Shown: in pieces, positions 46,616 through 55,109 of the stretch | Numbering within the stretch: position 1 is the stretch's first letter | Layout of the letters: each line of letters opens with the position of its first letter | Assembly (NCBI RefSeq): GCF_030817535.1 | Contig: NZ_JAUSZL010000002.1 | Span: 1,860,001-1,924,000, forward strand | DNA: 64,000 bases | Origin: Streptomyces sp. V3I8 | GTDB taxonomy: Bacteria > Actinomycetota > Actinomycetes > Streptomycetales > Streptomycetaceae | Direction of reading: 5' to 3' | Program-made: the position numbers and the translations under genes | Notes under the pieces: generated by a model | What the model saw: only the letters and a program-made list of their open reading frames with translations | Told to the model about the DNA's origin: nothing | Database searches by the model: none

Positions 46616-47304
46616 AGTGCTGTGCCTTCCTCGCTGACGGTCGGATTGCGAGGAAGACGCGGCGTTTCCTGAGCGCCATCGATACCCCGCTGGGTCGAGC
46701 GGGATGCCGGATGACCGTTCGGCTGCGGATCGGAAGCTGCCATATCTCGCGAGCTGCTGCTCAGCGCACTGGGGTGGCCGTTGTCGACAGCGGGTGAGGC
46801 GGTGGGCAGTCTCAGTGGTGTGGGGTCGGCCGCGACGGCCGGTGCGGACTGGGGCGCGGTGGTGACGTCCAGCGGTGCTGGCAGCCATGAAGTTACGGGT
46901 GTCGAGGGCGAGGGAACTTCGGCCGCGGCTTCGTCAGCGCTCGCAGGCGGTGAGGGCGTGACGGTGACGGCATCACCGACCGCTTGGATGCGGCCGAGTT
47001 GCGTCAGAATCACTGGTGCTGAGAGGCCTACGACGATGGCCGCGTATGCGCCGCTGATTTGTCCCGTGGTGCCGAAGAGTACCGCGGCGCCGGCTCCCAT
47101 CGCGCTGTGCACGACAACGGCAACCGGGTCGGCGAGGGAGTCGAAGTACTGTGCGAAATGGGGTGGTTCCTCGTCATGCCCGGCGGGGAGGCGCCGGTGG
47201 CTTTGACGGTCGGCTCGCCACTCGCGGAACCGGATATAGGCCTCAAGGAGGCCGCGTAAAGCGCCTCCTACCGCTCCGAGCAGGATGAGCATCGGCACGT
47301 CCAT
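46612..47304 (-). CDS. membrane protein, partner of the adjacent gene
   Basis: The 230-residue protein begins with a hydrophobic segment (MDVPMLILLGAVGGALRGLL), then a charged loop (RFREWRADRQSHRRLPAGHD). Two further helices at about 65-110 include VVVHSAMGAGAAVLFGTTGQ and AYAAIVVGLSAPVIL. The last 110 residues are Pro/Ser/Thr-rich and probably disordered. ATG 47304 was chosen because it begins the first helix. Its stop overlaps the next ATG. Function unknown. Confidence 0.7.
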   Translation of the reverse strand: MDVPMLILLGAVGGALRGLLEAYIRFREWRADRQSHRRLPAGHDEEPPHFAQYFDSLADPVAVVVHSAMGAGAAVLFGTTGQISGAYAAIVVGLSAPVILTQLGRIQAVGDAVTVTPSPPASADEAAAEVPSPSTPVTSWLPAPLDVTTAPQSAPAVAADPTPLRLPTASPAVDNGHPSALSSSSRDMAASDPQPNGHPASRSTQRGIDGAQETPRLPRNPTVSEEGTAL

Positions 47305-47556
47305 GGTGTTCCCCGGTGATACCAGCGGTTGGGCTCCCGACACGGGACCCACTCCGTGAGCGTAGAACTCGAGGGCAGGACGAAGGAAGAGCGCATGCGC
47401 CAGGCGCGCGGCAAGCCGTGCGATGCGACGGCTGGTTGCCCTGTCTCAACGACAGAGAGCCGTCCTGGTCCCGCTATGCAGTGTGGATCCGCTTGGGAGG
47501 GGCGCGCAGACTGGTTGCGGTGAGACGAAACGGCAGGTCTCAGGAGTGACGATGCC

Positions 47557-48207
47557 TTATGCCGATGCGTCGATGACATGGTTGATCGCGGAGGCGACAT
47601 CATGAGCGACATAGGTGGGCTGGTAGGAGTTGCGGGGCCAGGGCCGGCCGTTTGTCACCCACACGTTTCGAAGACCGAGCATGTGGGCGCCTGCGATGTC
47701 GGCGTGCGGGGAATCGCCGATAACCCATGCTCCGGGCAAGGGGAGGCCGACGGTTGCCGCTGCTGCCTGGAAGATCTGCGGTTGCGGCTTCGTGTGGCCG
47801 ACTTCTTCGGAGATGACCCAGCCTCGGACGAGCTGGTCGAGTCCGGTGTTCCGGATCTTCGCTTCCTGCTGGACGGTGCGGCCGTTGGTGACGATCACGC
47901 AGGTCCATCCCGCAACCCATGCGCGGATCAAAGCCTCGCGGGACGCGCGTGCCAGAACGACGCGGTCAGCGGCGCCGGTGTCGAGAAGGACACGGATGGC
48001 GGCAGCCGGCACCAGGTTGCTGTATCGATCGGTCAGAGCGGCGGCGACCTCGTGACGTGGGGTATAGCCACTGGCGTCGACAGCTACAACCCACGTGAGG
48101 TCGGATACGGGCAGACCGTGCTCGGCAAGGAAGCCAGCGACAGCAGCACGAAAGGCCGCATCGCGATCGATCAGAGTGTTGTCGAGGTCCAGCAGCAGCA
48201 GCGACAT
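47557..48207 (-). CDS. HAD-family hydrolase
   Basis: The 216-residue phosphatase-like enzyme has motif I LLLLDLDNTLIDRD (Asp7, Asp9), motif II CVIVTNGRT, motif III lysine in GHTKPQPQIF, and motif IV VIGDSPHADI. The cap is inserted after motif I, as in phosphoglycolate-phosphatase-like members. ATG 48207 starts directly at the motif I strand. Substrate unknown. The gene lies upstream of the membrane pair in the same direction, with a 252-bp gap that holds no recognised gene. Confidence 0.88.
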   Translation of the reverse strand: MSLLLLDLDNTLIDRDAAFRAAVAGFLAEHGLPVSDLTWVVAVDASGYTPRHEVAAALTDRYSNLVPAAAIRVLLDTGAADRVVLARASREALIRAWVAGWTCVIVTNGRTVQQEAKIRNTGLDQLVRGWVISEEVGHTKPQPQIFQAAAATVGLPLPGAWVIGDSPHADIAGAHMLGLRNVWVTNGRPWPRNSYQPTYVAHDVASAINHVIDASA

Positions 48208-48360
48208 GGACAGCAGTAGACCACCGGCAACTGCGTACTCCCGCTGTCCGGCCAAGTTCGCTACGGCGGAGCCCGGACGACGCAGGTCGTGGAGACAACG
48301 ACTCACTCGGATGAGATGGGACACCGGCGGCAGTGCCCTGGTCTCCCTCAAGCAGGGGAA

Positions 48361-48380
48361 GTTTGTTGTCCGCGGACGAC
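48361..48380. promoter_or_regulatory. palindromic site B
   Basis: GTTTGTTGTCCGCGGACGAC matches site A over GTT(C/T)GTTGTCCGCGGAC. It lies about 155 bp upstream of the HAD gene start. Role unknown. Confidence 0.45.
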
Positions 48381-48494
48381 AAGCAAGGTGAAACGCTCAC
48401 CCGATGGGGTCTCCGCGACCTCAAAGGTGAATAAGGTAGCGCCACGACCGCGCCATACGACCCGATCGATCGGGAAAAGGCGTAGCCAAGCTGC

Positions 48495-48761
48495 CTGCTG
48501 AGCTGCCGAGTTGCCGAGCTGCACAAGGAACTGAAGCTCCGTGACGCAGGCAGCAAGCAGCTCAAGCGGGCCTTCTTCCTCTCCGCGTTCGCTGCACTTG
48601 GCGACCCTGCCTCCCGGGTCTACTACGACAAGAAGATCGCTCAGGGCAAGCACCACACGCAGGCCCTGCTCTGCCTCGCCAGACGCCGGGCCGACGTCCT
48701 CTTCGCGATGCTCCGCGACGGCACCTTCTACGAACGGCGGCCACCCACAGCGGTCAGCTGA
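48495..48761 (+). pseudogene. IS110-family transposase C-terminal fragment
   Basis: A frame without a usable start reads KQLKRAFFLSAFAALGDPAS, then YYDKKIAQGKHHTQALLCLA and RRRADVLFAMLRDGTFYE, ending at TGA 48759-48761. This is the C-terminal part of IS110/IS116/IS902 transposases. The RuvC-like DEDD domain is absent. Confidence 0.85.
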
Positions 48762-49242
48762 CCAGTGGTTTCGCCAACAGAACCACCTGATCGCTCTCAA
48801 CATCGAACCCGAGTACCGGATGGCTGGGAGGGCCGCCCTCGCAATACATCACCACCGGCTTGCCCAACCGCCGCCCGATCACGGTGAGGAAGCCACAGAA
48901 CAGGTCGAGTCGCTCCTGGCCCTGGAGTTCCCGCAGATCAACATCGAAGTCGATCTCCTCCACTGAGTAGAAGCGGAAGATAGCCAACACATCGGCCGTC
49001 GGCCAGACCCGCAGGTCCGGACACTCGGCATCCGCCGAGCGGGACAGCGTAGCCTCCGCCCGTGGCACCGGAAGCACCCCATCTCCCTGGGAGTACTGGT
49101 ACTTCCAGCCCTTCTCCGCGACCAGATCGAGGACCGCCTGCCAGTCCTCCACCAAGGCATTCGCGACACGCACGTCCGGCAGCGACCCCATCAAGTCCGG
49201 GTCGAAGAAGGAACTCACGTCATCCCACCGCAGATCAGCCAC
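48754..49242 (-). CDS. hypothetical protein, possible immunity-type
   Basis: The 162-residue acidic protein starts at GTG 49242 (VADLRWDDVSSFFDPDLMGS) and includes ALVEDWQAVLDLVAEKGWKY and LRVWPTADVLAIFRFYSVEE. It resembles small Streptomyces proteins of unknown role and, in composition, immunity proteins. No toxin gene is adjacent, so this is only a suggestion. Its 3' end overlaps the IS110 fragment by 8 bp. Confidence 0.6.
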   Translation of the reverse strand: MADLRWDDVSSFFDPDLMGSLPDVRVANALVEDWQAVLDLVAEKGWKYQYSQGDGVLPVPRAEATLSRSADAECPDLRVWPTADVLAIFRFYSVEEIDFDVDLRELQGQERLDLFCGFLTVIGRRLGKPVVMYCEGGPPSHPVLGFDVESDQVVLLAKPLVS

Positions 49243-49331
49243 CCCGCCATGCTGCCCGCCTCAGCGACCCAACGCACCCCCGTTTCTCTTGACGAAAGAC
49301 ATAGGGGCACTCCCCCGCCCCATGGGAGACG

Positions 49332-49357
49332 AGTTCGTTGTCCGCGCGCAACGAACT
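49332..49357. promoter_or_regulatory. palindromic site C, perfect 9-bp arms
   Basis: AGTTCGTTG (49332-49340) and CAACGAACT (49349-49357) are perfect inverted arms around TCCGCGCG. The left arm and centre repeat sites A and B. It lies 90 bp upstream of the hypothetical gene and 50 bp before the IS5-like element. Confidence 0.5.
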
Positions 49358-49406
49358 GGCCGCACCGGCTGAAGCTGAGGCAGGGGTCCCGCCGTTGCGG
49401 AGGCCC

Positions 49407-49427
49407 CTGGGCTGTGCCTGATGGATC
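49407..49427. repeat. left terminal inverted repeat of IS5-like element
   Basis: The 21-mer starting CTGGGCTGTGCCTGATGG matches the reverse complement of 50640-50660 at 18 positions. It lies just upstream of the transposase remnant. Confidence 0.65.
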
Positions 49428-49479
49428 AGATGGTCGTTTTTGCGCGCTGTGGGTGTTCGTGCGGGCCCGAGTGATGTCC

Positions 49480-50203
49480 CTCGGAGGCTGATCGAGCCGC
49501 TACTACCGGACCGGACACCTCGTCGGAGCGGACGGTGGACGGATCACCGGCGAGTGATCGACGCGGTGGCGTTCAAGTACCGCAACAACCTCGCCCGGCG
49601 TGACGTGCCGGGCGAGTGCCCTCCCTGGCAGACGGTGTTTGACCGGTTCACCTGTGGGGCCCGCGATGGCACCTGGCACCGCGTCCTCGTCGCTTTGCAT
49701 GCCCACACGGACGTGGACGGCGATCTGGACTGGCTTGTTGGCGTCGATTCCACGGTCGTCCGCGCCCACCAGCACGGCGCCGGTGCCGCCCGATCGCCTT
49801 TGTGATCGCCGCTGGACAAACAGGTGACGCGGCGCAGTTTGAGCATGCCATGGCCGCTATCCGTGTCCCGCGCCCGGTCGGTCGACCTCGTGTCTGTCCC
49901 GACATCGTGCTCGCCGACCGCGCCTACTCATCTCGGGCGATCCGCGCCCACCTGCGCAGACGCGGAATCCGCGCGGTCATTTCCGAACCTGCCGACCAGC
50001 AGGCCAACCGGAAGCGCCACGGCCCGTGCGACGGCCGCCCGATCGCGCTCGACCGTGATGCTTACCGCCTCCGCAACCCTGTCGAACGCTGCATCGACCG
50101 GCTCAAACAATGGCGCGGCATTGCCATGCGCACCGACAAACTCGCCACGAACTGTCAGGCCGCACTCCACGTCGCAGCCGTCTTCCTCCGGCTCAAACCC
50201 TGA
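49480..50203 (+). pseudogene. IS5-family transposase, internally deleted
   Basis: The N-terminal part reads DVPRRLIEPLLPDRTPRRSG, FKYRNNLARRDVPGECPPWQ and VGVDSTVVRAHQHGAGAA (first catalytic Asp), then stops at 49805. A second frame resumes at AAGQTGDAAQFEHAMAAIRV, DIVLADRAYSSRAIRAHLRR (second Asp) and VERCIDRLKQWRGIAMRTDK (Glu). About 30-40 residues and the frame are lost between. The element cannot make one intact transposase. Confidence 0.88.
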
Positions 50204-50219
50204 TGCATCAGTCACCAGC
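50199..50219. repeat. first right-end-like repeat of IS5 element
   Basis: CCTGATGCATCAGTCACCAG, overlapping the transposase stop, resembles the reverse complement of the left end (TGATCCATCAGGCAC) at most positions. It also carries the stop codon of the ABM gene. Confidence 0.5.
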
Positions 50220-50513
50220 GCCGAGGCCGCCGGCGATGACCAGTTCGCGACTGGTGAACTCGCCGGTGAGCAGGGGCATGGCAGCAGCGATCGCTTCCTT
50301 GGTCTCGGGCAACCGCAGGGATGCGTCGTGGTGGTCCTTCGAATCCCAGACCTCCGTGACCACGATCGTGTCCGGGTCATCGTCGGCCAGACCCACCACG
50401 TAGCTTCTGCAGCCGAGCTCGCGGAGACTATCGGCTCCGGAGAGCAGGATCGCAACCACGTCGTCGCGCTTGCCGGGCTGAGTCTTCATCGAACCGATGT
50501 AGCCATAGGCCAT
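50208..50513 (-). CDS. ABM-domain (antibiotic biosynthesis monooxygenase-like) protein
   Basis: The 101-residue protein (MAYGYIGSMKTQPGKRDDVV ... VTEVWDSKDHHDASLRLPET) is a ferredoxin-like alpha/beta barrel monomer of the ABM/YgiN type. Members act as quinol monooxygenases, haem oxygenases or stress proteins. Its stop is 4 bp from the transposase stop. Right-end repeats of the IS lie on both sides, so it behaves like a passenger. The start codon is ATG 50513. Confidence 0.8.
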   Translation of the reverse strand: MAYGYIGSMKTQPGKRDDVVAILLSGADSLRELGCRSYVVGLADDDPDTIVVTEVWDSKDHHDASLRLPETKEAIAAAMPLLTGEFTSRELVIAGGLGAGD

Positions 50514-50615
50514 GTCATGCCGCCTTCGTCGGAGTTGCTGTTACTCAGCACCATCATGACCGCCTCTTCAGACGACACGACCGGCCCCCTGCCGCAACCC
50601 CGGAGTACACGAATC

Positions 50616-50660
50616 ACTGATCCATCAAGAGCCGGGAAAGATCCATCAGACACGGCCTAG
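50616..50660. repeat. further right-end repeats of IS5-like element
   Basis: TGATCCATCA at 50618-50627 and GATCCATCAGACACGGCC at 50640-50657 are two copies 22 bp apart. The second pairs with the left repeat at 18 of 21 bases. It overlaps the stop codon of the neighbouring membrane-protein gene. Confidence 0.6.
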
Positions 50661-51796
50661 CCGCCGTGGTCTTCGTGGTTGCCCTGGTCGTCGTGGAGTT
50701 TGTCGCGACGTTCCTGTTCGCGCTTGGAGTAGGCGGCCGCCCGGATCGCCTCGTCGCTCTCCAAGCCCGATCCCAGCGCGCCGCCCACCGTGGCGACCGA
50801 AGCGACGAACCATGCCAGCGTCCAGTACTGCCCGGCGTGCAGCGGGGTTCGTGTGAGGAAGGCGAACACCCTCTCGTTGAGGACGAACAGCGCCCACACC
50901 AGGTTGATGACCAGCAGCCCCGCGTAGCAGACGAGCACCCCGATACCCACGGTCACGACCGTCGAGGCGTTGTAGAGGACCGTTCTCCTCCTCGCCTGCG
51001 GCGAAACCTCATCCGTTCGATGCCACAGGTGCGCGTCCACGATCAGCCAGCCGATCATGAGCGCGACGGACCCGACCATGGCGATCACCAGGCGTGGCGT
51101 GCTCAGGGACGCGGCCAGGGTCCAGATGGTGGAGTTCACGGTGGCGATCGCTCCCGTGGCGAGTGCGGCCGCCAGGGCTTTCGACAAGCCCGGCACCAGG
51201 CGCCACGGCCGGTTGGCGCGGACCATGCCGAAGAGCACTCTGAGGTAACCGCGCGGCCCGCTGACGACGTACCGCAGATCGGTGCTCTCCTGCTCACCGA
51301 CCGGTTCCGCGCGGACAGGCGCGAAAGGCCCGGCGAAGCGACCCGGCGACGGCCGGCTCGCTGACGATTCCTCAGCCGCGGCGGGCTGCGGGCGCGCCAG
51401 GCTGAGCACGGCCTCCTCCACGGCCCGCTCGGCCCTCCTCTGCAGCCGCAGACCTCCCAGCGCGGGAAGAGACAGCAGCGCCAGAGCGTGTGCGTGGCTC
51501 AGATCCACCACGAGCTTGCGCCCGTGCGCGTGCAGCGGGAGGTCCGTGAGGGCCACCACGATGTCCCAGTTCTCCCTGCTCGCACGCTCCGTGATCCGGC
51601 GCACCAGGGTCGGCGGGTCCTCGGTCCCTGAGGTGAAGGGCTCACTGATCACCTCGACGTCGAACCGTCGCCCCTGGCCCCACCGGCCCGCGAGCCGATC
51701 AGGAAGGGTCCGGGCCATGCGCTGGGCGATCTCCGTGGGGGCGTCCGGATCCGCCAGCAGAGCGACGACCGTAACGTCCCGGGACGACATCCGCAT
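50657..51796 (-). CDS. multi-pass membrane protein with cytoplasmic N-domain
   Basis: The 379-residue protein starts at ATG 51796. An N-terminal soluble domain (about 1-140; VTVVALLADPDAPTEIAQRM, WDIVVALTDLPLHAHGRKLV) is followed by four or five helices at about 185-345 (TIWTLAASLSTPRLVIAMVG, VGIGVLVCYAGLLVINLVWA). The tail is charged (YSKREQERRDKLHDDQGNHE). I do not recognise a named family. Its stop lies in an IS right-end repeat, so the final residues may have been altered by insertion. Confidence 0.75.
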   Translation of the reverse strand: MRMSSRDVTVVALLADPDAPTEIAQRMARTLPDRLAGRWGQGRRFDVEVISEPFTSGTEDPPTLVRRITERASRENWDIVVALTDLPLHAHGRKLVVDLSHAHALALLSLPALGGLRLQRRAERAVEEAVLSLARPQPAAAEESSASRPSPGRFAGPFAPVRAEPVGEQESTDLRYVVSGPRGYLRVLFGMVRANRPWRLVPGLSKALAAALATGAIATVNSTIWTLAASLSTPRLVIAMVGSVALMIGWLIVDAHLWHRTDEVSPQARRRTVLYNASTVVTVGIGVLVCYAGLLVINLVWALFVLNERVFAFLTRTPLHAGQYWTLAWFVASVATVGGALGSGLESDEAIRAAAYSKREQERRDKLHDDQGNHEDHGG

Positions 51797-52042
51797 GGCA
51801 GGCCCCTCTCACCGGCTGCCCCCTCGGCGGTCACGAGTGCCCACAGGACGTCCCGGGATAACCTCCGTCCCCGGCGCCCGCGGTTCCCGGACGATCACCG
51901 ACCTGTTCACCACCCCGGAGAACGTCGCGTTGACGACGGCGGCGACGAGAACTGAGCCGGTGCCGGTGCCGGTGACCCGCGCTTCGGAGCACCGTGTGGG
52001 ACACGGCATCGGGCCGCCTGGTGCTGTACGCGCGGCTGCGGA

Positions 52043-53176
52043 TCACACGGCTGGTCCGGCACCGGTCATCAGGGCGAGCAGGCTGTGGGGCGCGTGGTCG
52101 TCGATCATGGTCGTGTAGATGCCGTCGTCGTCCGCTTCCACGGCGGCGGCGCGGGTGAACATGGCGTGTTCGTGCGTGGTGAGTGCGGTCTCCGTATCTC
52201 CGGGGTGCGCAGCGAGGGCCCGGCCGAGTTCGGCGCCGTCCAGCATGGCCAGGTTGGCGCCTTCGCCGTTCGGTGCCCGCAGGTGAGCGGCATCGCCGAG
52301 CAGGGTCACCCCAGGTACACGGTCCCAGCGGTGCCCCGCCGGCAGCGTGAAGACGGGGCGCAGGGCCGGCGGGGTGTCGCTGTCGGTGATCAGGGCGGTG
52401 AGTGCGGGAGCCCACCCGTCGAACTCCTTCATCACCCGTGCGGTGAGGGCTGCGGCATCGGTGGTGTCGAAGTCGGTGAACCAGTCCTGGGGCTTCTTCA
52501 GCTGCGCGTAGGTGTGCAGGGTTCCGCCGCCCTCACGGTGGGCCAGCAGTCCCCTGCCCGGTGCGAGCGCGAACAGCGAGCCGGCTCCGACCGCCTTCGA
52601 GGAGGCAGGGTGGCGGGTTTCCGCGTCGAAGAGGAACGTCTCCACGCTGCAGACGCCGAAGTACTCCGGAGTGGCTTTCGACAGCAGCGGTCGCACGCGC
52701 GACCAGGCGCCGTCGGCGCCGATGAGCAGGTCCGCGACCACGGTGGTGCTGTCGGCAAAGTTCACCCGGTGGCGGCCGTCGCCGAGTGCCTTGACGGAGG
52801 TGACCTTGTGGCCCCAGCGGACGGTCCCGGCGGGCAGCGAGTCGAGCAGCATCTGCCGCAGTACGCCGCGCGGTATCTCCGGGCGTTCGCCGGTTCCGAC
52901 GTCGGGCAGGTCGAGCAGTACGTTCCCCGCCCGGTCCATGATCCGGTACGCCTCGCGGCCCGGGAGGATCAGCTTGCGGAATTCCTCGATCAGTCCGGCC
53001 GCCTCCAGAGCGGCCTGCCCGTTGTGGGGGTGGATGTCGAGCAGGCCGCCCTGGCGGCGGGAGTCCGGGGCGGGCTCGGCCTCGTAGACCGTGGCCGGGA
53101 TGCCGTGCACATGCAGTACACGGGCCAGCGTCAGGCCGCCCAGACCTGCTCCGATGATCATGACAGGCGTCGTCAT
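52043..53176 (-). CDS. FAD-dependent monooxygenase (TetX/PHBH-like)
   Basis: The 377-residue class A flavin hydroxylase has the FAD Rossmann motif PVMIIGAGLGGLTLARVL (about 4-21), the DG motif LLIGADGAWSRVRPLL (about 150) and the GD motif VTLLGDAAHLRAPNGEGANL (about 290). It resembles TetX-type monooxygenases, some of which inactivate tetracyclines. The N-terminal HNGQAALEAAGL segment is also typical. ATG 53176 follows AGGAGG at ideal spacing. Divergent from a TetR gene with duplicated operators, it is probably induced by its substrate. Confidence 0.9.
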   Translation of the reverse strand: MTTPVMIIGAGLGGLTLARVLHVHGIPATVYEAEPAPDSRRQGGLLDIHPHNGQAALEAAGLIEEFRKLILPGREAYRIMDRAGNVLLDLPDVGTGERPEIPRGVLRQMLLDSLPAGTVRWGHKVTSVKALGDGRHRVNFADSTTVVADLLIGADGAWSRVRPLLSKATPEYFGVCSVETFLFDAETRHPASSKAVGAGSLFALAPGRGLLAHREGGGTLHTYAQLKKPQDWFTDFDTTDAAALTARVMKEFDGWAPALTALITDSDTPPALRPVFTLPAGHRWDRVPGVTLLGDAAHLRAPNGEGANLAMLDGAELGRALAAHPGDTETALTTHEHAMFTRAAAVEADDDGIYTTMIDDHAPHSLLALMTGAGPAV

Positions 53177-53219
53177 GGTGTCCTCCTGGATCCTGGGGGG
53201 GGGTGCCGTGACGCCCTCT

Positions 53220-53268
53220 TTGGATCGCCACTCCAATCACGCTAACACGGCTTGGATCGACGCTCCAT
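53220..53268. promoter_or_regulatory. duplicated TetR operator
   Basis: Two 17-bp sites, TTGGATCGCCACTCCAA (53220-53236) and TTGGATCGACGCTCCAT (53252-53268), match at 14 of 17 positions and start 32 bp apart, about three helical turns. Both have TTGGA/TCCA symmetry. They fill the gap between the monooxygenase and the TetR gene. Confidence 0.75.
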
Positions 53269-53286
53269 TCATGCGATGCTGAGGTC

Positions 53287-53973
53287 ATGGTGAAGAGAAC
53301 GGCGAAGGGATCCGCGCGCTCCCCGAGGCGGACGGACAGCCTGTCGAGGGAACTGATCATCCAGACCGCGATCGAGATGCTGGACAGCGGCGGCGAGAAG
53401 GCGCTGACGCTGCGCGCACTCACCGTGCGCCTGAGCACCGGCTACGGGGCGATCTACCACCACGTCGCGGACAAGGGTGATCTGCTCGCGACGGCCGCTG
53501 ACGAGGTCATTGCCGGCGTGGTGTCGGGCGCGGTCGCCGACGCTGATCCGCGCGCTGCTCTGCGCCGCCTCGCCCTCGGCCTGTTCGACGCGATCGACGC
53601 GCACCCCTGGGTCGGGGCGGAATTCTCCCGCCAGCCGTGGCGGCCCGCGCTGCTGGACTTCTACGAGGGTGTCGGCCGCCTGCTGGACGCCCTCGGTGTT
53701 CCGGAAAAGACGCGCTTCGATGCGGCCGGCGCGCTCGTGAACTACGTCCTCGGTGTCGCCGCGCAGAACGCTGCGAACGCACGGCTCCGCGCGGGCAGCG
53801 ACACGGACCGAGAGACCTTCCTGGAGAATGCCGCCACGCGATGGACGCAGATCGACCCGGGCCGATACCCGTTCGTGCACGCGGCGGCGACTCGGTTGGG
53901 CGAGCACGACGATCGCGAGCAGTTCCGCGTCGGGGTGGACATCTTCCTCACCGGCATCTCAGCCCTGCGCTAG
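53287..53973 (+). CDS. TetR-family regulator of the adjacent monooxygenase
   Basis: The 228-residue protein has a TetR head at about 20-70 (ELIIQTAIEMLDSGGEKALT, VRLSTGYGAIYHHVADKGDL) and a TetR_C-type ligand domain (HPWVGAEFSRQPWRPALLDF). The start is the ATG immediately after the second operator, so it should repress itself and the monooxygenase. Ligand unknown. Confidence 0.9.
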   Translation: MVKRTAKGSARSPRRTDSLSRELIIQTAIEMLDSGGEKALTLRALTVRLSTGYGAIYHHVADKGDLLATAADEVIAGVVSGAVADADPRAALRRLALGLFDAIDAHPWVGAEFSRQPWRPALLDFYEGVGRLLDALGVPEKTRFDAAGALVNYVLGVAAQNAANARLRAGSDTDRETFLENAATRWTQIDPGRYPFVHAAATRLGEHDDREQFRVGVDIFLTGISALR

Positions 53974-54448
53974 AAGACCCCGACACCCACCGCCCTGTGA
54001 CACCGCCCTGCGACACCGCCCCGCCGGGGCCATCATCCGCGAGGGGCCGTCAGGCGCTCGCGTGGCGGCCTATGAGTGGTCCTGGCCATCGATCCCACCC
54101 GCCAGCTACCGCTCCTGCCGGGCGCCAGGCCCGGCCAGGGATCCACTCGCGCGCGGCCCGGCCGACGCGCGCGGACAACTTGCCGGCGCCCCGATCCCCC
54201 GCGGCGCACCTCGCACCCGGCCCCGCTTCTTCTCCTGCCTTTCTCCTTCTTCTTCCAGGTAAGTGGGCGTGGGGGTCACCGCGATCACCGAAACCGAACG
54301 CCAGGCGATGCGCGACTTCACGGCCGACCACCCCGCCTCCGACCTCCCCTGCAACGCCCACGGAGACCGCAGCACCACCTGACCCCCGTGGGCCCCGCAC
54401 CATTCCGCCCCGCACCCGCATCCCCGGGCAGCAGACCGCGACGCCTTC
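53974..54448. other. 475-bp gap, only a doubtful small ORF
   Basis: Just after the TetR stop, ACCGCCCTG(T/C)GAC repeats twice. A 37-codon ORF (GTG 54269 to TGA 54382; VGVTAITETERQAMRDFTAD...) looks somewhat protein-like but has no clear ribosome-binding site or family. Nothing else was recognised. Confidence 0.35.
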
Positions 54449-54934
54449 TCAAGCCGGGGTGCGTGAGGAGAGCTCGCCGGGCGGATCGGACAGGATGATA
54501 CGAGCGGTGACCCGTTTACCGACCGGCTCCTGCACGATCTCGAGCGATTCGCTGACCGCTTTGACGATTTCCAGGCCGTGCTGGCCGATCCGGCCCGCGT
54601 CCGTCGTCCGGGCCGTGGGCCGGGCCGGATCGCTGTCCCACACGCTCACCTCCACCAGGCTGTCGGTGATGCGCAGCTCCATCAGGGCCGGGCCGGGCGC
54701 GTACTTGTGGACGTTGGTGACCAGCTCGCTCACCACCAACTGGGTCACGTCCAGTGCACGCGCGGACACCTGCACGCCGTGCTCGGTCTGGGCCCGGGTG
54801 AGGAAGGCGGCGGCGCGGTGGCGCGCTTCAGCGATGACGGACCCCTCGCCGTTGAGGGCGAGTGTCTCCCGGATCGGCCGGTCACCGGGCCGTGCGTGGT
54901 CCTCGACGCCGGGGACCGATTCCATCAGCTCCAC
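54449..54934 (-). CDS. RsbW-like anti-sigma/histidine-kinase-fold ATPase
   Basis: The 161-residue HATPase_c_2 protein has VTQLVVSELVTNVHKYAPGP (N box, about 67-86) and DAGRIGQHGLEIVKAVSESL (G box, about 117-136). GTG 54934 preceded by GGGGGGA was chosen; a GTG at 54985 would add 17 residues. Proteins of this type bind sigma factors or phosphorylate STAS antagonists. It is divergent from a STAS gene 175 bp away, a natural partner. Confidence 0.85.
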   Translation of the reverse strand: MELMESVPGVEDHARPGDRPIRETLALNGEGSVIAEARHRAAAFLTRAQTEHGVQVSARALDVTQLVVSELVTNVHKYAPGPALMELRITDSLVEVSVWDSDPARPTARTTDAGRIGQHGLEIVKAVSESLEIVQEPVGKRVTARIILSDPPGELSSRTPA

Positions 54935-55109
54935 CTTGTATCCCCCCGTATCCGGACTGTACGGATACCCCTTGCGGTTGCTCACATGTCTGCTGGGACG
55001 CCCGGTACAGGCGAATGGTTGTAGGCGGTGGCGGCGGGCAGGATCGCAGCGCATATCGTGGCGGAGCCCCACATCCGCCTTTTTGGTCGAGAGCGCAGTC
55101 AGGGAGACG

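Noticed and set aside
48754..49242. Polymorphic-toxin immunity protein as a firm call
   Set aside because: Composition is suggestive but no toxin or delivery gene lies nearby, so it is kept hypothetical.
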